Below the pieces are notes generated by a model. It made no database searches and was not told where the DNA came from. It worked only from the letters and a program-made list of their open reading frames with translations. Of a DNA stretch of 64,000 nt, positions 1 to 9,656 are shown in pieces. The number at the start of each line of letters is the position of its first letter. Position 1 is the first letter of the stretch. The translations under genes were made by a program, and so were the position numbers. This stretch comes from Vombatus ursinus (taxonomy: Eukaryota; Chordata; Mammalia; Diprotodontia; Vombatidae). The stretch spans positions 3,157,363 to 3,221,362 of the forward strand of contig NW_020954636.1 in assembly GCF_900497805.2 (NCBI RefSeq), read 5' to 3'.

Positions 1-60
1 AAATTCCTGGAAACAATGAAGAAAAACCAGAGTAATACGATGGAAGGTGTCTTGACTCAG

Positions 61-230
61 GGATCAGCAGACATGAGTTGGAAATCTGGCTCTTCTGTTT
101 TGTACCTATGTCATGTTGAGCAACTCACTAAACTTTTCTCAGTCTGAGTTTCTTTATCTGTAAAACTAGGGGATGGGTAAATTTCCTTAGAGCTCTAGCT
201 CTATTATCACAGGATTATTACAAGAAACCA
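61..230 (+). repeat. MIR/THER1-type SINE
   Basis: A tRNA-derived CORE-SINE relic. It shows the usual order: a tRNA-like stretch ending in a degraded B-box region, a 'gtcatgttgagcaactcac' core and a 'ttctttatctgtaaaac' segment. It is diverged and lacks a clear tail or target duplications, so it is probably ancient. Confidence 0.6.
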
Positions 231-235
231 TTGTC

Positions 236-1238
236 TGTCTTTCCTTAGAATACCTGTAATGTAAGTGATAGTGTAGTCCAAATATAAAAAAAAAAAATTG
301 TTTTTTCACCTGCTTGCCCCTATATAGCTATTCCCACATTTCTCTGCTAATATCCCTTTTCATTTCTGTTGGAAGCAGATTCCCCAGACCTCACTGATAT
401 CCTTACTCTGTGCAAGCTCATGAATACTGGGGTTATTGGACAGTCTGCAATTACACAACTCACTAACGAGGACTGGTAAAGAGTAACCAGTTTTTTTCTC
501 CCTATACTCTTTTACCAACTTTGAATTGTTTTTCACCAGAGCAAACCACCGAACTGAAATCATTTTAGAAAGAAATTTATTAGGTTAGTTGGTAGAGAGA
601 GGGAGCCAGAAAGAAGGGATGATTCTCAGTATAAGTTTTTGTGAGGTTACACTATTATAGAGTTCAGACAAGGGTATAAGGATATTTGTCTGATTGACAT
701 CAAGGTAGGCAGAAGGTAGTCTCCAAGAGGGCAGTTTGAGATTTGTATCAGCAGGTAAGTCAACCTAATTTGGGGAATCTAACACACAAGCTTTGGGTAG
801 ACTGAAAAAAAAGACTTGAGGGGATCCAAAACAAGGATTGTATGTGGTCTAAGTATTCCTTAATAACCATCTGACTTCCCTGGAGTTTCTCTGAGGCCAG
901 CATGACCTCTACAGTAAGCTTTTTGAGTTAGACAATTTTCTAGCCATATAAAAGCTAGGTTTAAACAATATTAATAAATGATAAATAATAATCCACAAAC
1001 CTATATTCTTCACCAACAATTCCTTTTTGGCTTAGCTCAAAGCACTTAATAGATGAATTGAATTGAATTGAATTGAATACCATGGCTTTATTTAATGCAT
1101 ACACATGCACTTCAATACTCATACCTTGAACTATATACTTACTATATCTAATCTATAAAGGATTGATGGGAACAGAAGAAAGATCAAAAAGTTAGTTCCC
1201 ATTAAATTATGTTAAACTCAAAGTACCTTTGTTACTTA
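236..1238. other. Unassigned AT-rich DNA
   Basis: I recognise no gene or repeat family here apart from a short (TTGAA)n tract. The one minus-strand ORF (67 codons near 360-563) matches nothing known to me and looks like chance. Confidence 0.4.
1054..1078. repeat. (ATTGA)n pentanucleotide microsatellite
   Basis: About five uninterrupted ATTGA units in an AT-rich setting. Confidence 0.85.
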
Positions 1239-1239
1239 T

Positions 1240-1395
1240 GCAATCAGTTAGGTGATGAGGTGAATAGAGTGAGGGAGATCCTGAGTTCAAATTCTGTCTC
1301 AGATGTTTACCAATTTTGTCAATTATAAAATAAGGATAATAGGATAGCACCTACTTCACAGGATTGTTGCACCTAGCTCTTATAAATATTTTTTC
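1240..1395 (+). repeat. MIR-type SINE
   Basis: Diverged CORE-SINE with 'cctgagttcaaattctgtct' B-box region, then 'aaataaggataataggatag' and the 'ttcacaggattgttg' segment typical of MIR. The core is partly deleted. Confidence 0.6.
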
Positions 1396-1671
1396 CCTCC
1401 CTCTTTCCTTATGTGTTCCAAGTTGAGATTCTAGTAAATTTCTAGAATGTGCATTTTATCTGAAAAGACTGGCACTTTGGACTATGGACACAAAAGTCCA
1501 CACAAGATCCCCAAAGCTATTAGCTAATGAACACACATGTACTTTGTGGTTTTTGTGCTTGTCCTATTAAATCAAGAAGAATTTAATTAATGCCCTTGGG
1601 GTATATGGAACTATTCTTGGTGTTTGAGGAAAATACAGTAAATTATAGGCTAAGAAGCCGTATTCAAGGAT

Positions 1672-1748
1672 AATATCTTAATGTCTTTGTATCTCCCACA
1701 ACACTTAGCATAATGCCTTGCATATAGCAGGCACTTAGTTAACATGAT
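1672..1748 (+). repeat. L2-type LINE 3' end
   Basis: A short remnant of the L2 terminal segment, with the hallmark order 'tctttgtatctcccacaac', 'cttagcataatgccttgca' and a following '-tagcaggcacttagtta'. Confidence 0.6.
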
Positions 1749-1884
1749 CTTATTTTAAAACTCTAATATGGAAGATAAGGCAGAGATGTGATTAATAAGA
1801 ATATGTGCTTGTAATAATTGTAGAAATTCACTGAGTGGGGACAATAGGTCAGAGATTATCTTAGCAGATTGGGCGTTTAAGAAT

Positions 1885-2133
1885 TGTTGTTCAGATATTT
1901 CAGTCATGTCTAACTCTCTGTGACTCCATTTGGGGTTTTATTGGCAAAGACACTGGTGAGATTTGCCATTTCTTTCTGCAGCTCATTTTACAAATGAGGA
2001 AACGGAGGCAAATACAGTTAAGTGACTTGGCCAGGGTCACACAGCTAGTAAGTGTCTGAGGCTGGACTTGAACTCAGGTCTTTCTGACTCCAGGCCCAGC
2101 ACTCTATCCACTGTGCCACCTACTTGCCTTATA
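1885..2133 (-). repeat. WSINE1/MAR1-type SINE with 9-bp TSD
   Basis: Nearly full-length tRNA-related CORE-SINE in antisense. It reads from a 'cagtcatgtctaactc' tail-side segment through 'caaatgaggaaacggagg' and 'gtcacacagctagtaagtg' to the tRNA-like head 'actctatccactgtgccacc'. A perfect 9-bp repeat, tttaagaat, flanks it at 1876-1884 and 2134-2142, a typical target-site duplication made by L1-type machinery. Confidence 0.85.
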
Positions 2134-2189
2134 TTTAAGAATGGGGAGCCTCATTTACTGTTTTCAGTGCTGTGATTATCTCAAGAAAT

Positions 2190-2345
2190 GTAGTGGCACT
2201 TGTACTGCCCTGAGCTAAGGTGTAGGCAAAGAGTTCTATCCCCAGACCTGCCACCAAATCCATGGATGACTTTGGACAAGTTATTTTATTTCTCTAGGCC
2301 TCAGTTTTCCAATCTTATCCAAAAGAGATAGAAAGGAGATATTTA
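2190..2345 (+). repeat. MIR-type SINE
   Basis: CORE-SINE relic with 'gatgactttggacaagtta' core followed by 'aggcctcagttttcc' and an 'aaaagagatag' stretch. No target duplication is visible. Confidence 0.6.
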
Positions 2346-2808
2346 GATATTTTCCTAGGCAACTTAAAGATAGAATGAAAATGAACTAAATAAACATAAA
2401 TAACCTGACAAGTGAAGTGTGAAAAGTTCCTCAATCAACCTGATGGAATCACAAGATATTGGATGTTGAATGAAGGCAATTTGTTGATCTGACTACTGTA
2501 TAGTCACGATTTTTGTATCTACTCTTTCTAGATCAGGGTTTTTGAATATGGTGGCCCACAGACAACTGCCCCCCCATGCTTTTAAGGATAAATTTTGGGG
2601 GTGTGTGGATTTAGATAGGAAAAATACACATTTTCCCCACTATCCTCTAACTGAAATTTAGCATTTCTTACAATTATGAATTAAAAAAAACATTATTCTG
2701 AGGAGTATGCTGGTTTTACCAGACTGGCAAGGAAGTGCATGACACAAAAATGTTAAGAACTCCCTGTCTAGGCTGTCTACAAATTCCTTAATAACAATGA
2801 AAGAGACA

Positions 2809-2868
2809 ATCAGTCAATAAAGATTCATTAAGCACCCACCATGTGCCAGGTATTATGCTAAGTGCTGG
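2809..2868 (-). repeat. L2-type LINE 3' end (short)
   Basis: Antisense L2 terminus: 'gtcaataaagattcattaag' then 'caccatgtgccaggtatta'. Only about 60 bp survive, immediately before a THER1-type SINE. Confidence 0.65.
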
Positions 2869-2876
2869 AAAAAGTG

Positions 2877-3171
2877 GAAAAAATACTGGATTTTGAGTCA
2901 GAAAGACTGGGGTACCATTCCTGTCTCTGACACTTAATAGTTCTGTGACCTTGGGCAAGTCCCCTGTTAGATTGTAAGCTTCTTCAGGTCAGGGACTGTC
3001 TTCTGCCTCTTTTTTGTATCCCCAGGGCTTAGCACTGTGCCTGGCATACAGTAGGTGCTAAAGAAATGTTTATTGAAGTCACTTCACCTTGACGGGCCTA
3101 ATCTATAAAATGAGGGGGTTGGATTCAATGACCTCTAAAGTCCCTTGCAGCTCCAGATCTACAATTCTATG
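2877..3171 (+). repeat. THER1/MIR-type SINE split by an L2 tail
   Basis: The SINE begins with 'actggattttgagtcagaaa' and runs to 'ccttgggcaagtc' (2961). It resumes at about 3075 with 'aagtcacttcaccttg', 'ataaaatgagggggttgg', and the typical 'aagtcccttgcagctcc' tail ending near 'acaattctatga'. The interruption is the L2 3' end listed separately. The L3/CR1-like 3' tail is characteristic of this SINE group. Confidence 0.7.
2962..3074 (+). repeat. L2-type LINE 3' end nested in a SINE
   Basis: Strongly 5'-truncated L2 terminus: 'ctgtcttctgcctctttttt', 'gtatccccagggcttagcac', 'ggtgctaaagaaatgtttat'. It interrupts a THER1-type SINE; 'aagtc' flanks both ends and may be a short target duplication. 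Confidence 0.65.
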
Positions 3172-3349
3172 AGCTTCTTCTCTGAATCCCCCAAAGATCC
3201 TCTCAAAGTTCTTTGCATATAGCTGTGAAATGAATGTTTGCTCAGTGATTGCTTGGTTACCTACGGGGCTGAAAGGAGAAGGAAGGGTCACAGGTAACTA
3301 CAATGTTTTCTGACTAGGGAACTGATAGAATGGTATCTCTTGGATAGAG

Positions 3350-3406
3350 ACAGAAAAAGAGAGAGAGGGAGGAAGGGTAGGCTGGAGGGACGGAGAGAGG
3401 GAGAGG

Positions 3407-3442
<36 letters not shown>

Positions 3443-3470
3443 CGAGAGAGAGAGAAGAAAAGAGAAATAA
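3350..3470. repeat. GA-rich low-complexity tract
   Basis: Purine-rich tract dominated by GA dinucleotides with interruptions. It creates long spurious open frames on both strands (Arg/Glu-rich and Ser/Leu-rich), which should not be taken as genes. Confidence 0.9.
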
Positions 3471-3885
3471 AAAAGAAAAGGGGAAGATAGGAAGAGGGAA
3501 GGAAGTCAGAAGAGGAGAAAGGGAAATTGGCTTATTGGGTAGTTTGGGATGCTTCTCTAACAAGTATGACTCCCCTCCTAGTCCTAGTCTCTGTTTTGCA
3601 GTATTGAATATCACTGGAGTTGTTTGCTTGGAGTCCTCCTCTCCTGCCACAATCAATCAGGAAAGTGCCTAGGTATGTGCTTCTCTAGCCAGTATTTTTT
3701 TTTTCCCAGAGTCCTTCCAGTCTATACAAACTGTGGCCTGGGTAAGTTTGTTCTGCAGCATTGAATAGCATTGGATTCTTTTGTTTGGAATTCTCCTCAT
3801 CTCCCCTTTCAATCCAATTAAACATACTAGACTCGAGGGTTAGGATTAGATGAAAAATAAGTCTTTGGTCTCCAGAGGATTAAAA
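3471..3885. other. Unassigned
   Basis: No recognisable repeat or gene. Two similar phrases, 'ttgaatatcactggagttg' (about 3603) and 'ttgaatagcattggattc' (about 3760), each followed by a related 'ttgttt/ttggagtcctcctc' phrase, suggest a weak internal duplication of about 150 bp. Confidence 0.3.
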
Positions 3886-4392
3886 AGGATATATATGATA
3901 AATACTTAAGAATAACTCTAGGAAGAGTGTGATGGGGGCAAGGATGGCTTGAAGAGAGAAGAATTCCAGCTACATGAATCAAGGAATGCTTTATGAAAGG
4001 TGTGAATGTCTGAACTAGGCCCTGAGGAAGGGACTTTTAGTCGGCAGAAGTGAGGTGTATTAGAGTGCCAGGCATGGGACTTGACCTATATGATTGCAAA
4101 GAGGCGGGAGGTAGCACGAGACCAGGGAACAGCTACTAGTGGTCCAGCTATTCTGGACTATATTCCATTGTAGACTGAAGGAATAATGTGAAATGAGGTG
4201 TAGAAGTTAGGATGGATCCAGACTGTGGAGAGACTTTAGTGCCAGGCTAAGGAGTTTATATTTTATTCTAGAGGCAACAGGGAGCAATCAAAGGATTTGG
4301 AGCAGGAAGCAACATGATCAGACCAGTGCCCTGGGAAGGCGATTGTGGTAACTGTGTGAAGGATGGTTTGGAGAGGGGAGAGGCTGCTATTT
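3886..4392 (-). repeat. L2-clade LINE, 3' half
   Basis: Antisense L2 ORF2/3' region. Marker phrases in order include 'gaatgctttatgaaaggtg', 'tttatattttattctagagg', 'aacagggagcaatcaaagg', 'aacatgatcagaccagtgcc' and 'gaaggatggtttggagagg'. These are the reverse complement of the conserved segment after the L2 reverse transcriptase. Confidence 0.75.
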
Positions 4393-5048
4393 GTTAGAAG
4401 GATTGTGATTTTCTTTTCTTTTTCAGAGAGGGAGACAAAAGGGAGAAAAAACCCAATGCTTGATAATTGATAAAAATAAAATTCAATTACAAAATAAAAT
4501 TCAACTACCCAGTGCACAGGCTTGAAAACACATTTAAATAAAGTAGTGAAACATTATACCAAAAGGAATCCATAGGATTTTTGGAGTACAGTCTAAAATG
4601 AGCAAAAACACCGCCTAGGACCATGTTGATGCTCTGCCCTACATTTTGGGCCAAATAGTACCTAGTCTCCCAAAGGAGAAAGATAAAACCAATGAACAGT
4701 TTTTGAATGTTAATAAGGCTTCTCATCTAGGTTTTACAAACTGAAGACATCTTTAGGTTTTAAAAATAAATTCCTAAAAAGCCCAGAGTGATTGTTTCAT
4801 ATGTACAGTGAAAAACTTTCAGGATTCCACAGGGCAAATAAACTTTTTATTTCACAAATAAACTTTGGAGCTGTTCAAAGGTAACAGAAAAGCCTGAAGC
4901 CAATCCTAAAATAATACTGAAGGACTAGGGCATTTTAAAAACAGAGAAACTTTGGATAGCTCATCAGAATTTGAAAGGGCTTTACTAGAGAAAGCTGTGG
5001 GTTATAGGACAAAGAGAACTGAATTTAGAGTCACAAGACCTGGCTTCA

Positions 5049-5051
<3 letters not shown>
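4393..5051. other. Unassigned AT-rich DNA
   Basis: No gene or familiar repeat recognised. Two minus-strand ORFs of 73-84 codons lie here without any family resemblance. Confidence 0.35.

Positions 5052-5090
<39 letters not shown>
5052..5090. repeat. (GT)n microsatellite
   Basis: About 19 uninterrupted GT units. Confidence 0.97.
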
Positions 5091-5091
<1 letters not shown>

Positions 5092-6164
5092 CTTACCATT
5101 TCTAAACATCTCAGGTTCTGCATTGTAAAAAAGGGGTGAGAAGAAAGGGGTAAATACTTATGCATCCTCCCAGTTTAGCTGAGATTAAGATATACAATAC
5201 TACTCTTCAGAAGATTTTGTTTTTAGCTGACTCTCCTGTTTCAGTGCCCTGTGTTTTAGCTAGGTTGACCTAAATGTGGCACCAAGTAACTCATAATATG
5301 ATTAGAAGGTTACATTTATTGGAAGAGAACCAGGCCCAATGACTTTAGGATGTGTTTTAGATGATAAAGACCACAAGATGCCATATTTTATATAGGGAAT
5401 GTAGGATGGGTCTTTTGAGGATGGTAGTTGTGATGGCTTTTCTCTCTTTGCCTGGGGATACTCCTTCTGGAGATGAGTGGCAGGACTTTATTCACCACAG
5501 TTTGGTTTATTTTAAGAGGAAGTCTTTAGACATATACAGGGACAATCGTGGGAATAGAAAGATTTTTTTTTTAAATCTGTGTTCCAACCATTAAAGTACA
5601 ATGTGAGTCTTAAACTAATTCATTAGAAATCTGAATAAATTCTTCAAGGGCATTTTTGTAATTAAAGTACTCTGGGGTACTCAGGAAGAGCTAGGAGAGG
5701 AGACAGATGTTCTGCCAATAACAGATATAGGATTTCTACCAAAAATGTTTTTGTAAAATGTTATTTTGCAGTTATTCCCTTAAAACCATAGATATAGATA
5801 GGGAAGAAAAAAAAACAAACCTCTCATCAAAAGGATGTTCAGCTACTTTTCTGCAATAGCTCACTTTAAAGAACACCTGGTAAATCCTCAAGAGGCACTC
5901 AGTAAGCACTCATTGAGGCGTGGTGAGTGCCTTCTTTCTCAGCACTGATTTTAGCCAATAAGAAAGTCTTTTGCCCAAAAGAAAAAAATAGCTGAGCTGT
6001 ATAATATCATACATTCTCACAAAGTAGAGGCATAAGAAATGTTGAAGAGGACTAAAATCTGCTCAGGGGGAGAGAAGTTTTCTTATAGCTGGTTGTTACT
6101 GGGCTGTGAGATAGATCTAGAAAGAATGCCTAGTTGGAAAATGTGAAGTCATCCTATTATATGG
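5091..6164. other. Unassigned
   Basis: Mostly unique-looking sequence. No gene, RNA or repeat family recognised; the small plus-strand ORF near 5361-5594 has no recognisable features. Confidence 0.35.
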
Positions 6165-6204
6165 TTCTTCTTCTTCTTCTTCTTCTTCTTCTTCTTCTTC
6201 TTCT

Positions 6205-6262
<58 letters not shown>

Positions 6263-6306
6263 GTCTCCCTCTCTGTCTGTCTGTCTGTCTGTCTCTCCCC
6301 CCCCCC
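6165..6306. repeat. Compound pyrimidine microsatellite
   Basis: A (TTC)n block of about 15 units runs into a (CT)n block of about 20 units, then (TGTC)n-type units and a C run. The strand asymmetry is extreme: one strand is pure pyrimidine for more than 80 bases. It abuts the 3' side of the 7SL-derived copy. It also creates poly-Leu/Ser and poly-Glu/Arg spurious ORFs. Confidence 0.95.
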
Positions 6307-6330
6307 ATTTATCATTAATCTTCTAAAACT

Positions 6331-6608
6331 GTGTCTCCACATCTCACCTAGGCTGGAATTACAGGGGCTACTCATGGGCTTGATTCTATCGCTGATTGAC
6401 ACAGGAGCTTTAACCTGCTTTGTTTTTGATCAGAGGAAGCTTGCCTCGTTAAGCAGCCTGGTATCCTTCTGGGAGCTCACCACACTGATGCCATACTTGG
6501 GGGGGGGGACACCTGGATACTGCAGCTCAGAATCCCCAGGCTCAAGATATGTTACACTCTCAGCAGCCCCATAAGCAGGGATTACAGACACTTGACACCA
6601 TCCCTGGC
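6331..6608 (-). pseudogene. RN7SL (pseudogene): 7SL (SRP) RNA-derived retropseudogene, near full length
   Basis: Read on the minus strand, this matches signal recognition particle RNA from its 5' to its 3' end. On the plus strand the landmarks in order are 'cacctaggctgga', 'ctgattgacacaggagcttt', 'aacctgctttgtttttgat', 'aagcagcctggtatccttct', 'gggagctcaccacactgatg', 'cccaggctcaag' and 'gcagggattacagacac'. Because the central S domain (helices 5-8 region) is present, this is not an Alu-like SINE, which lacks it. Many substitutions, particularly at former CpG sites, plus loss of exact ends indicate an inactive retrocopy. The poly(A) expected at its 3' end lies where the TTC/CT microsatellite now sits. 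Confidence 0.85.
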
Positions 6609-6704
6609 TATATGTGTGTGTTTTTAAAAATAAAATAATGTGATAATTATTTTACATTTTGATAATTATCTGTTTAGAAACTTGGATCTAGTTTCTACTC
6701 TAGT

Positions 6705-6790
6705 TAGATGTGAAGCAGTAACAAAGTATACTGGATTGAGAATCAGAGGACCTGGGTTTGAATCTCAAGATCTGCTGTTTATTACTGTAA
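6705..6790 (+). repeat. MIR-type SINE fragment
   Basis: Only the head is left: 'tactggattgagaatcagag' and 'cctgggtttgaatctcaag'. It is cut off by the following L2 copy. Confidence 0.6.
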
Positions 6791-6797
6791 AATAAAG

Positions 6798-6978
6798 TCA
6801 GTGAGTCAACAAGCATTTATTAAACGCTTACTATGTGCCGGGAACTATGTCAAACTCTGTGGCTACATAGAAAGACCAAAACAGGGTCCCTCCTCTTAAG
6901 AAGTTCATATTCTAATGGGGGAGACAATATAACATATAGTAACTACACACACAGACACACAGACACACAGACACACAG

Positions 6979-7021
<43 letters not shown>

Positions 7022-7270
7022 ATATATGCAATGTAAATAGACAGTGATTTCAGAGGGAAGACCTGGGGAGGGAGGTCCAGAAAGCCTCCTGTAGGAAGGG
7101 AGGAGCTAAGTCTTGAAGGAAGGTAAAGAAGTTAGAGGTAGTGAGGAAGAAAGGTCCAGGCAGGCAGGAAAGTCACAGCCCAGAATGAGAAGATGGAATG
7201 TCATAAATGAGGAAGAGTAAGTGGTCCTGTAGAGCCAGGTTGTAGAGTACATTAAAGAGAATAAAGTGTA
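6798..7270 (-). repeat. L2-clade LINE 3' portion
   Basis: Antisense L2 terminus ('caacaagcatttattaaacg', 'ttactatgtgccgggaac', 'cttaagaagttcatattcta', 'gaaagcctcctgtaggaag', 'taagtcttgaaggaagg'). An (AC)n microsatellite expands in its middle. Confidence 0.8.
6944..7018. repeat. (ACACAG)n/(AC)n microsatellite
   Basis: Several ACACAG units grade into a pure AC run inside the L2 copy. Confidence 0.95.
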
Positions 7271-7271
7271 C

Positions 7272-7560
7272 TAACTCTTAATTCCTCTGCACCTATCTCC
7301 TTATCGCTCTGTTCTTGTTCTGTCATTTCAGTCATGTCTGACTCTTCCTGACACTATTTTTTTTGGTTTTCTTGGCAAAGATACTGGAGTGGTTTGACAT
7401 TTCCTGCTCCAGTTCATTTTACTGATGAAGAAACTGAGGCAAACAGGGTGATGTTACTTGCCCAGGCTCACACAACTAGTAAATGCCTTATCTCTAAAAT
7501 GACCTAATTAAACTAGATGATCTCTGGAGGTCCCTTTCAGCTCCAAATCTATGTTTGAAT
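7272..7560 (+). repeat. THER1-type SINE 3' part, split by a SINE
   Basis: The outer SINE runs 'ttaattcctctgcacctatc' then, after the inserted element, 'tctctaaaatgacctaatta', 'gatgatctctggaggtccc' and 'ttcagctccaaatctatg'. Confidence 0.65.
7306..7485 (-). repeat. WSINE1/MAR1-type SINE nested in THER1 SINE
   Basis: Antisense SINE from 'tttcagtcatgtctgactc' through 'gatgaagaaactgaggcaaa' to 'cacacaactagtaaatg'. The tRNA-like head is missing, so it is 5'-truncated. Flanks ccttatcgct (7299-7308) and ccttatctct (7486-7495) agree at 9 of 10 positions and look like the target duplication. Confidence 0.8.
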
Positions 7561-7579
7561 GTCATTGAATAGCCTTCTA

Positions 7580-7665
7580 CAAATGAAGATTATAAAATGA
7601 AGGAGTTATACCAGATAACATCTAAAGATCCTTTCCAGCTGTCATTCTTTGATCCTATAAAATAT
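7580..7665 (+). repeat. THER1-type SINE tail
   Basis: A second SINE 3' end follows directly: 'ataaaatgaaggagttatac', 'aagatcctttccagctgtc', 'attctttgatcctata'. Confidence 0.6.
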
Positions 7666-7729
7666 GTTAGGAAATCTCTTATAGCTCAACTCATCCAAAG
7701 GGTTCAGATAACTCTAAGTTCTATGAATT

Positions 7730-7810
7730 TTGCCATTAGCTATGTGACTTTCAGGCAAATCATGGACTCTAGTCTTCAAAAATGAGGTTAGAGACTCTCT
7801 GGGTCACAGG
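7730..7810 (+). repeat. MIR-type SINE fragment
   Basis: Core only: 'ccattagctatgtgactttc', 'aggcaaatcatgg' and 'aaaatgaggttagagac'. Confidence 0.5.
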
Positions 7811-8600
7811 GGATATGTCTGTCCAGAGAGGGTAGAAGAGGTGAGGTCAGACACTGTCTCATGTTTTGTTTAATAGTCAAATCTGAAGACACTTAGGGAA
7901 AAGAGGGAACCCACTGAGTCTGGCAACTGAGGTAGTTGTCTAGAGCCCTCTACCAGCTTAGAATCACAGCTATAGACTAATAGAATTCCGACAGGTTGTT
8001 TGGGCCAGACAGCCTCTTTCTTGCCTAACACTCTAATTGTGAAGATAGCTAGTGGAGGGAATTTGACAATGATATGACAAAGAGACCATAGTAATCCTGG
8101 GCTGTCCGCAAGCTTAGGACATCACAACAGAAGTGTCAGACCTGTTAGCACAGAGACCAAACTAAGACATGATACTTTAGGAGAAGTGGAAGAAGTAGTT
8201 ACCAATGTAGCCAGGCAACATCTATCGTCATAAGTGCTTTGTTTATAATCACTGCATGTGCTCTTATGAGCTCATACGAACTCTATGTGACACACTAGGT
8301 GTGCATGCCTGTGTTATGCATTATTGCTACTAATGTTGTTATGCAATGTTGCTCATGAACAACTGCTATGGTACATGTTGCAAGTTTCTACTCATGATTT
8401 ATGCACATGAGGGCTGAATACAACTCCGTCATGCGTTGCTATATGTTTAGTCTGGAACTGAGAGTTGTAGCCTTAGCTATCAGGTTGTTACACGTACCAT
8501 GACTATATGCTGTGTATTGTGTTCATCACATGGACTAATGTTACCTTTATGGCGTTCTAGTATGAATGCCATAAATTAGTCTTTAAAAAAAAAGAAGCAG
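7811..8600. other. Unassigned, with a compositionally odd part at 8220-8560
   Basis: No family recognised. The later part is rich in ATGC/GCAT, TTGTTATGCA-like and CATG words unlike its neighbours and ends in a short A run at 8584-8595. Confidence 0.35.
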
Positions 8601-8636
8601 ATGGAACTAGATAACTCCTCAGACCCATCCAAGTTC

Positions 8637-8733
8637 TCGGACTGTCTTTTGCCTCTTTTTGTATCTCCAATGCTTAGCACAAGGCCTGGCACATAGTAGG
8701 CATTTAATAAATGTTTATTGATTGATTGATTAA
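8637..8733 (+). repeat. L2-type LINE 3' end
   Basis: Classic L2 terminus: 'cttttgcctctttttgtatc', 'caatgcttagcacaaggcc', 'acatagtaggcatttaataa', ending in a (TTGA)n tail at about 8717-8732. 'ggaactagataactcctc' just upstream may be the tail of a SINE carrying this terminus. Confidence 0.75.
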
Positions 8734-8785
8734 GATCCCTTGAGCCTATTGCTCTAAGAGCTTAGAGAACCACAGAGGCAGAAAT

Positions 8786-8804
8786 AGCAGCAGCAGCAGC
8801 AGCA
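8786..8804. repeat. (CAG)6 trinucleotide run
   Basis: Six CAG units with no surrounding open frame of any length; a short non-coding microsatellite. Confidence 0.9.
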
Positions 8805-9656
8805 CCATACATCATATGTAACTTTAAAATGAGCAACTATTTTAAATACCTGTGCAATCTTGGTGCCACACACAGAGATCATTTGACTTATTTCCTTGGA
8901 TTTGTTCAGTGACTTTTGTGTAGTTACTAGTGTTGTAGGGTTTCTGTTTTCCTTAATGGAAAAAGGAGAGTGAGAAAAAGTAGTAAAATGGAAGGGGGTG
9001 CTGTTGCTCTCTGCCCTGTAACTCTCATTTCATTCAAATTAGTGTTGCTGCAATTCAGAAGAAATAAGGCAAGCCCTCTCCCTTCAGACCTTACCCCCTG
9101 AATCTCAGTTCTCTCCATTTTTTTATTTTTATTTTATGAGTTCTGGCCATGCTTCTGTCTCACCATTCCCCTTCACTGAAGTATTGTATAGCATGCAGAG
9201 ATGGTTTCAGGGCACACTAACTTTTACTATCAAGGTGTGTGTGTGTATTTCAGGGTAGGGAGTATTTATAGTCAATAGTAACCTTAACTACTTGAGTTAA
9301 TGTTGTTTGCCCAAGTTCAAACTGCACTACATCACTGGGATGGGTCCCCTGAAAACAGCTACCAGGGCACCTCCAGGCACCACTGTCATCTGCCCAACCT
9401 ATTGATTGTTAGATTTGTTGTCCTCCTGGGTCAAAGGCCAGCTTTCTAATACTCTTCCAGCCTTAGAATGCTGCATCTATCTTTCTTACTAGCTTCTTTT
9501 CTCTGAGTTTGGTTTGAATCCTCTTTATTATTTCTCTACCAGTTCTAAGTCCCTCTTACTACCTAGTATTATATTTTTCCCATCTCACCTTCTGAAGGGC
9601 TCCTCCCTAATCTTTTGAGATCTGATCCTTAGAGGGTAAAGAGTAAATATCTATTA
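8805..9656. other. Unassigned
   Basis: No gene or repeat family recognised. A short GT run occurs near 9236-9247. Confidence 0.35.

Noticed and set aside
3288-3672. Overlapping ORFs of 110 and 122 codons on both strands
   Set aside because: Both arise from the GA-rich tract: Arg/Glu-rich on one strand, Ser/Leu-rich on the other. No domain or coding signature.
6117-6574. ORFs of 63-146 codons with Leu-, Glu- and Arg-rich runs
   Set aside because: Translation of the TTC/CT microsatellite joined to the antisense 7SL copy; not a gene.
6944-7018. Regularly spaced ACACAG units as a CRISPR-like array
   Set aside because: Simple microsatellite without spacers, in vertebrate DNA.
8786-8804. CAG repeat as a candidate polyglutamine-coding tract
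   Set aside because: Only six units and no open frame around it.
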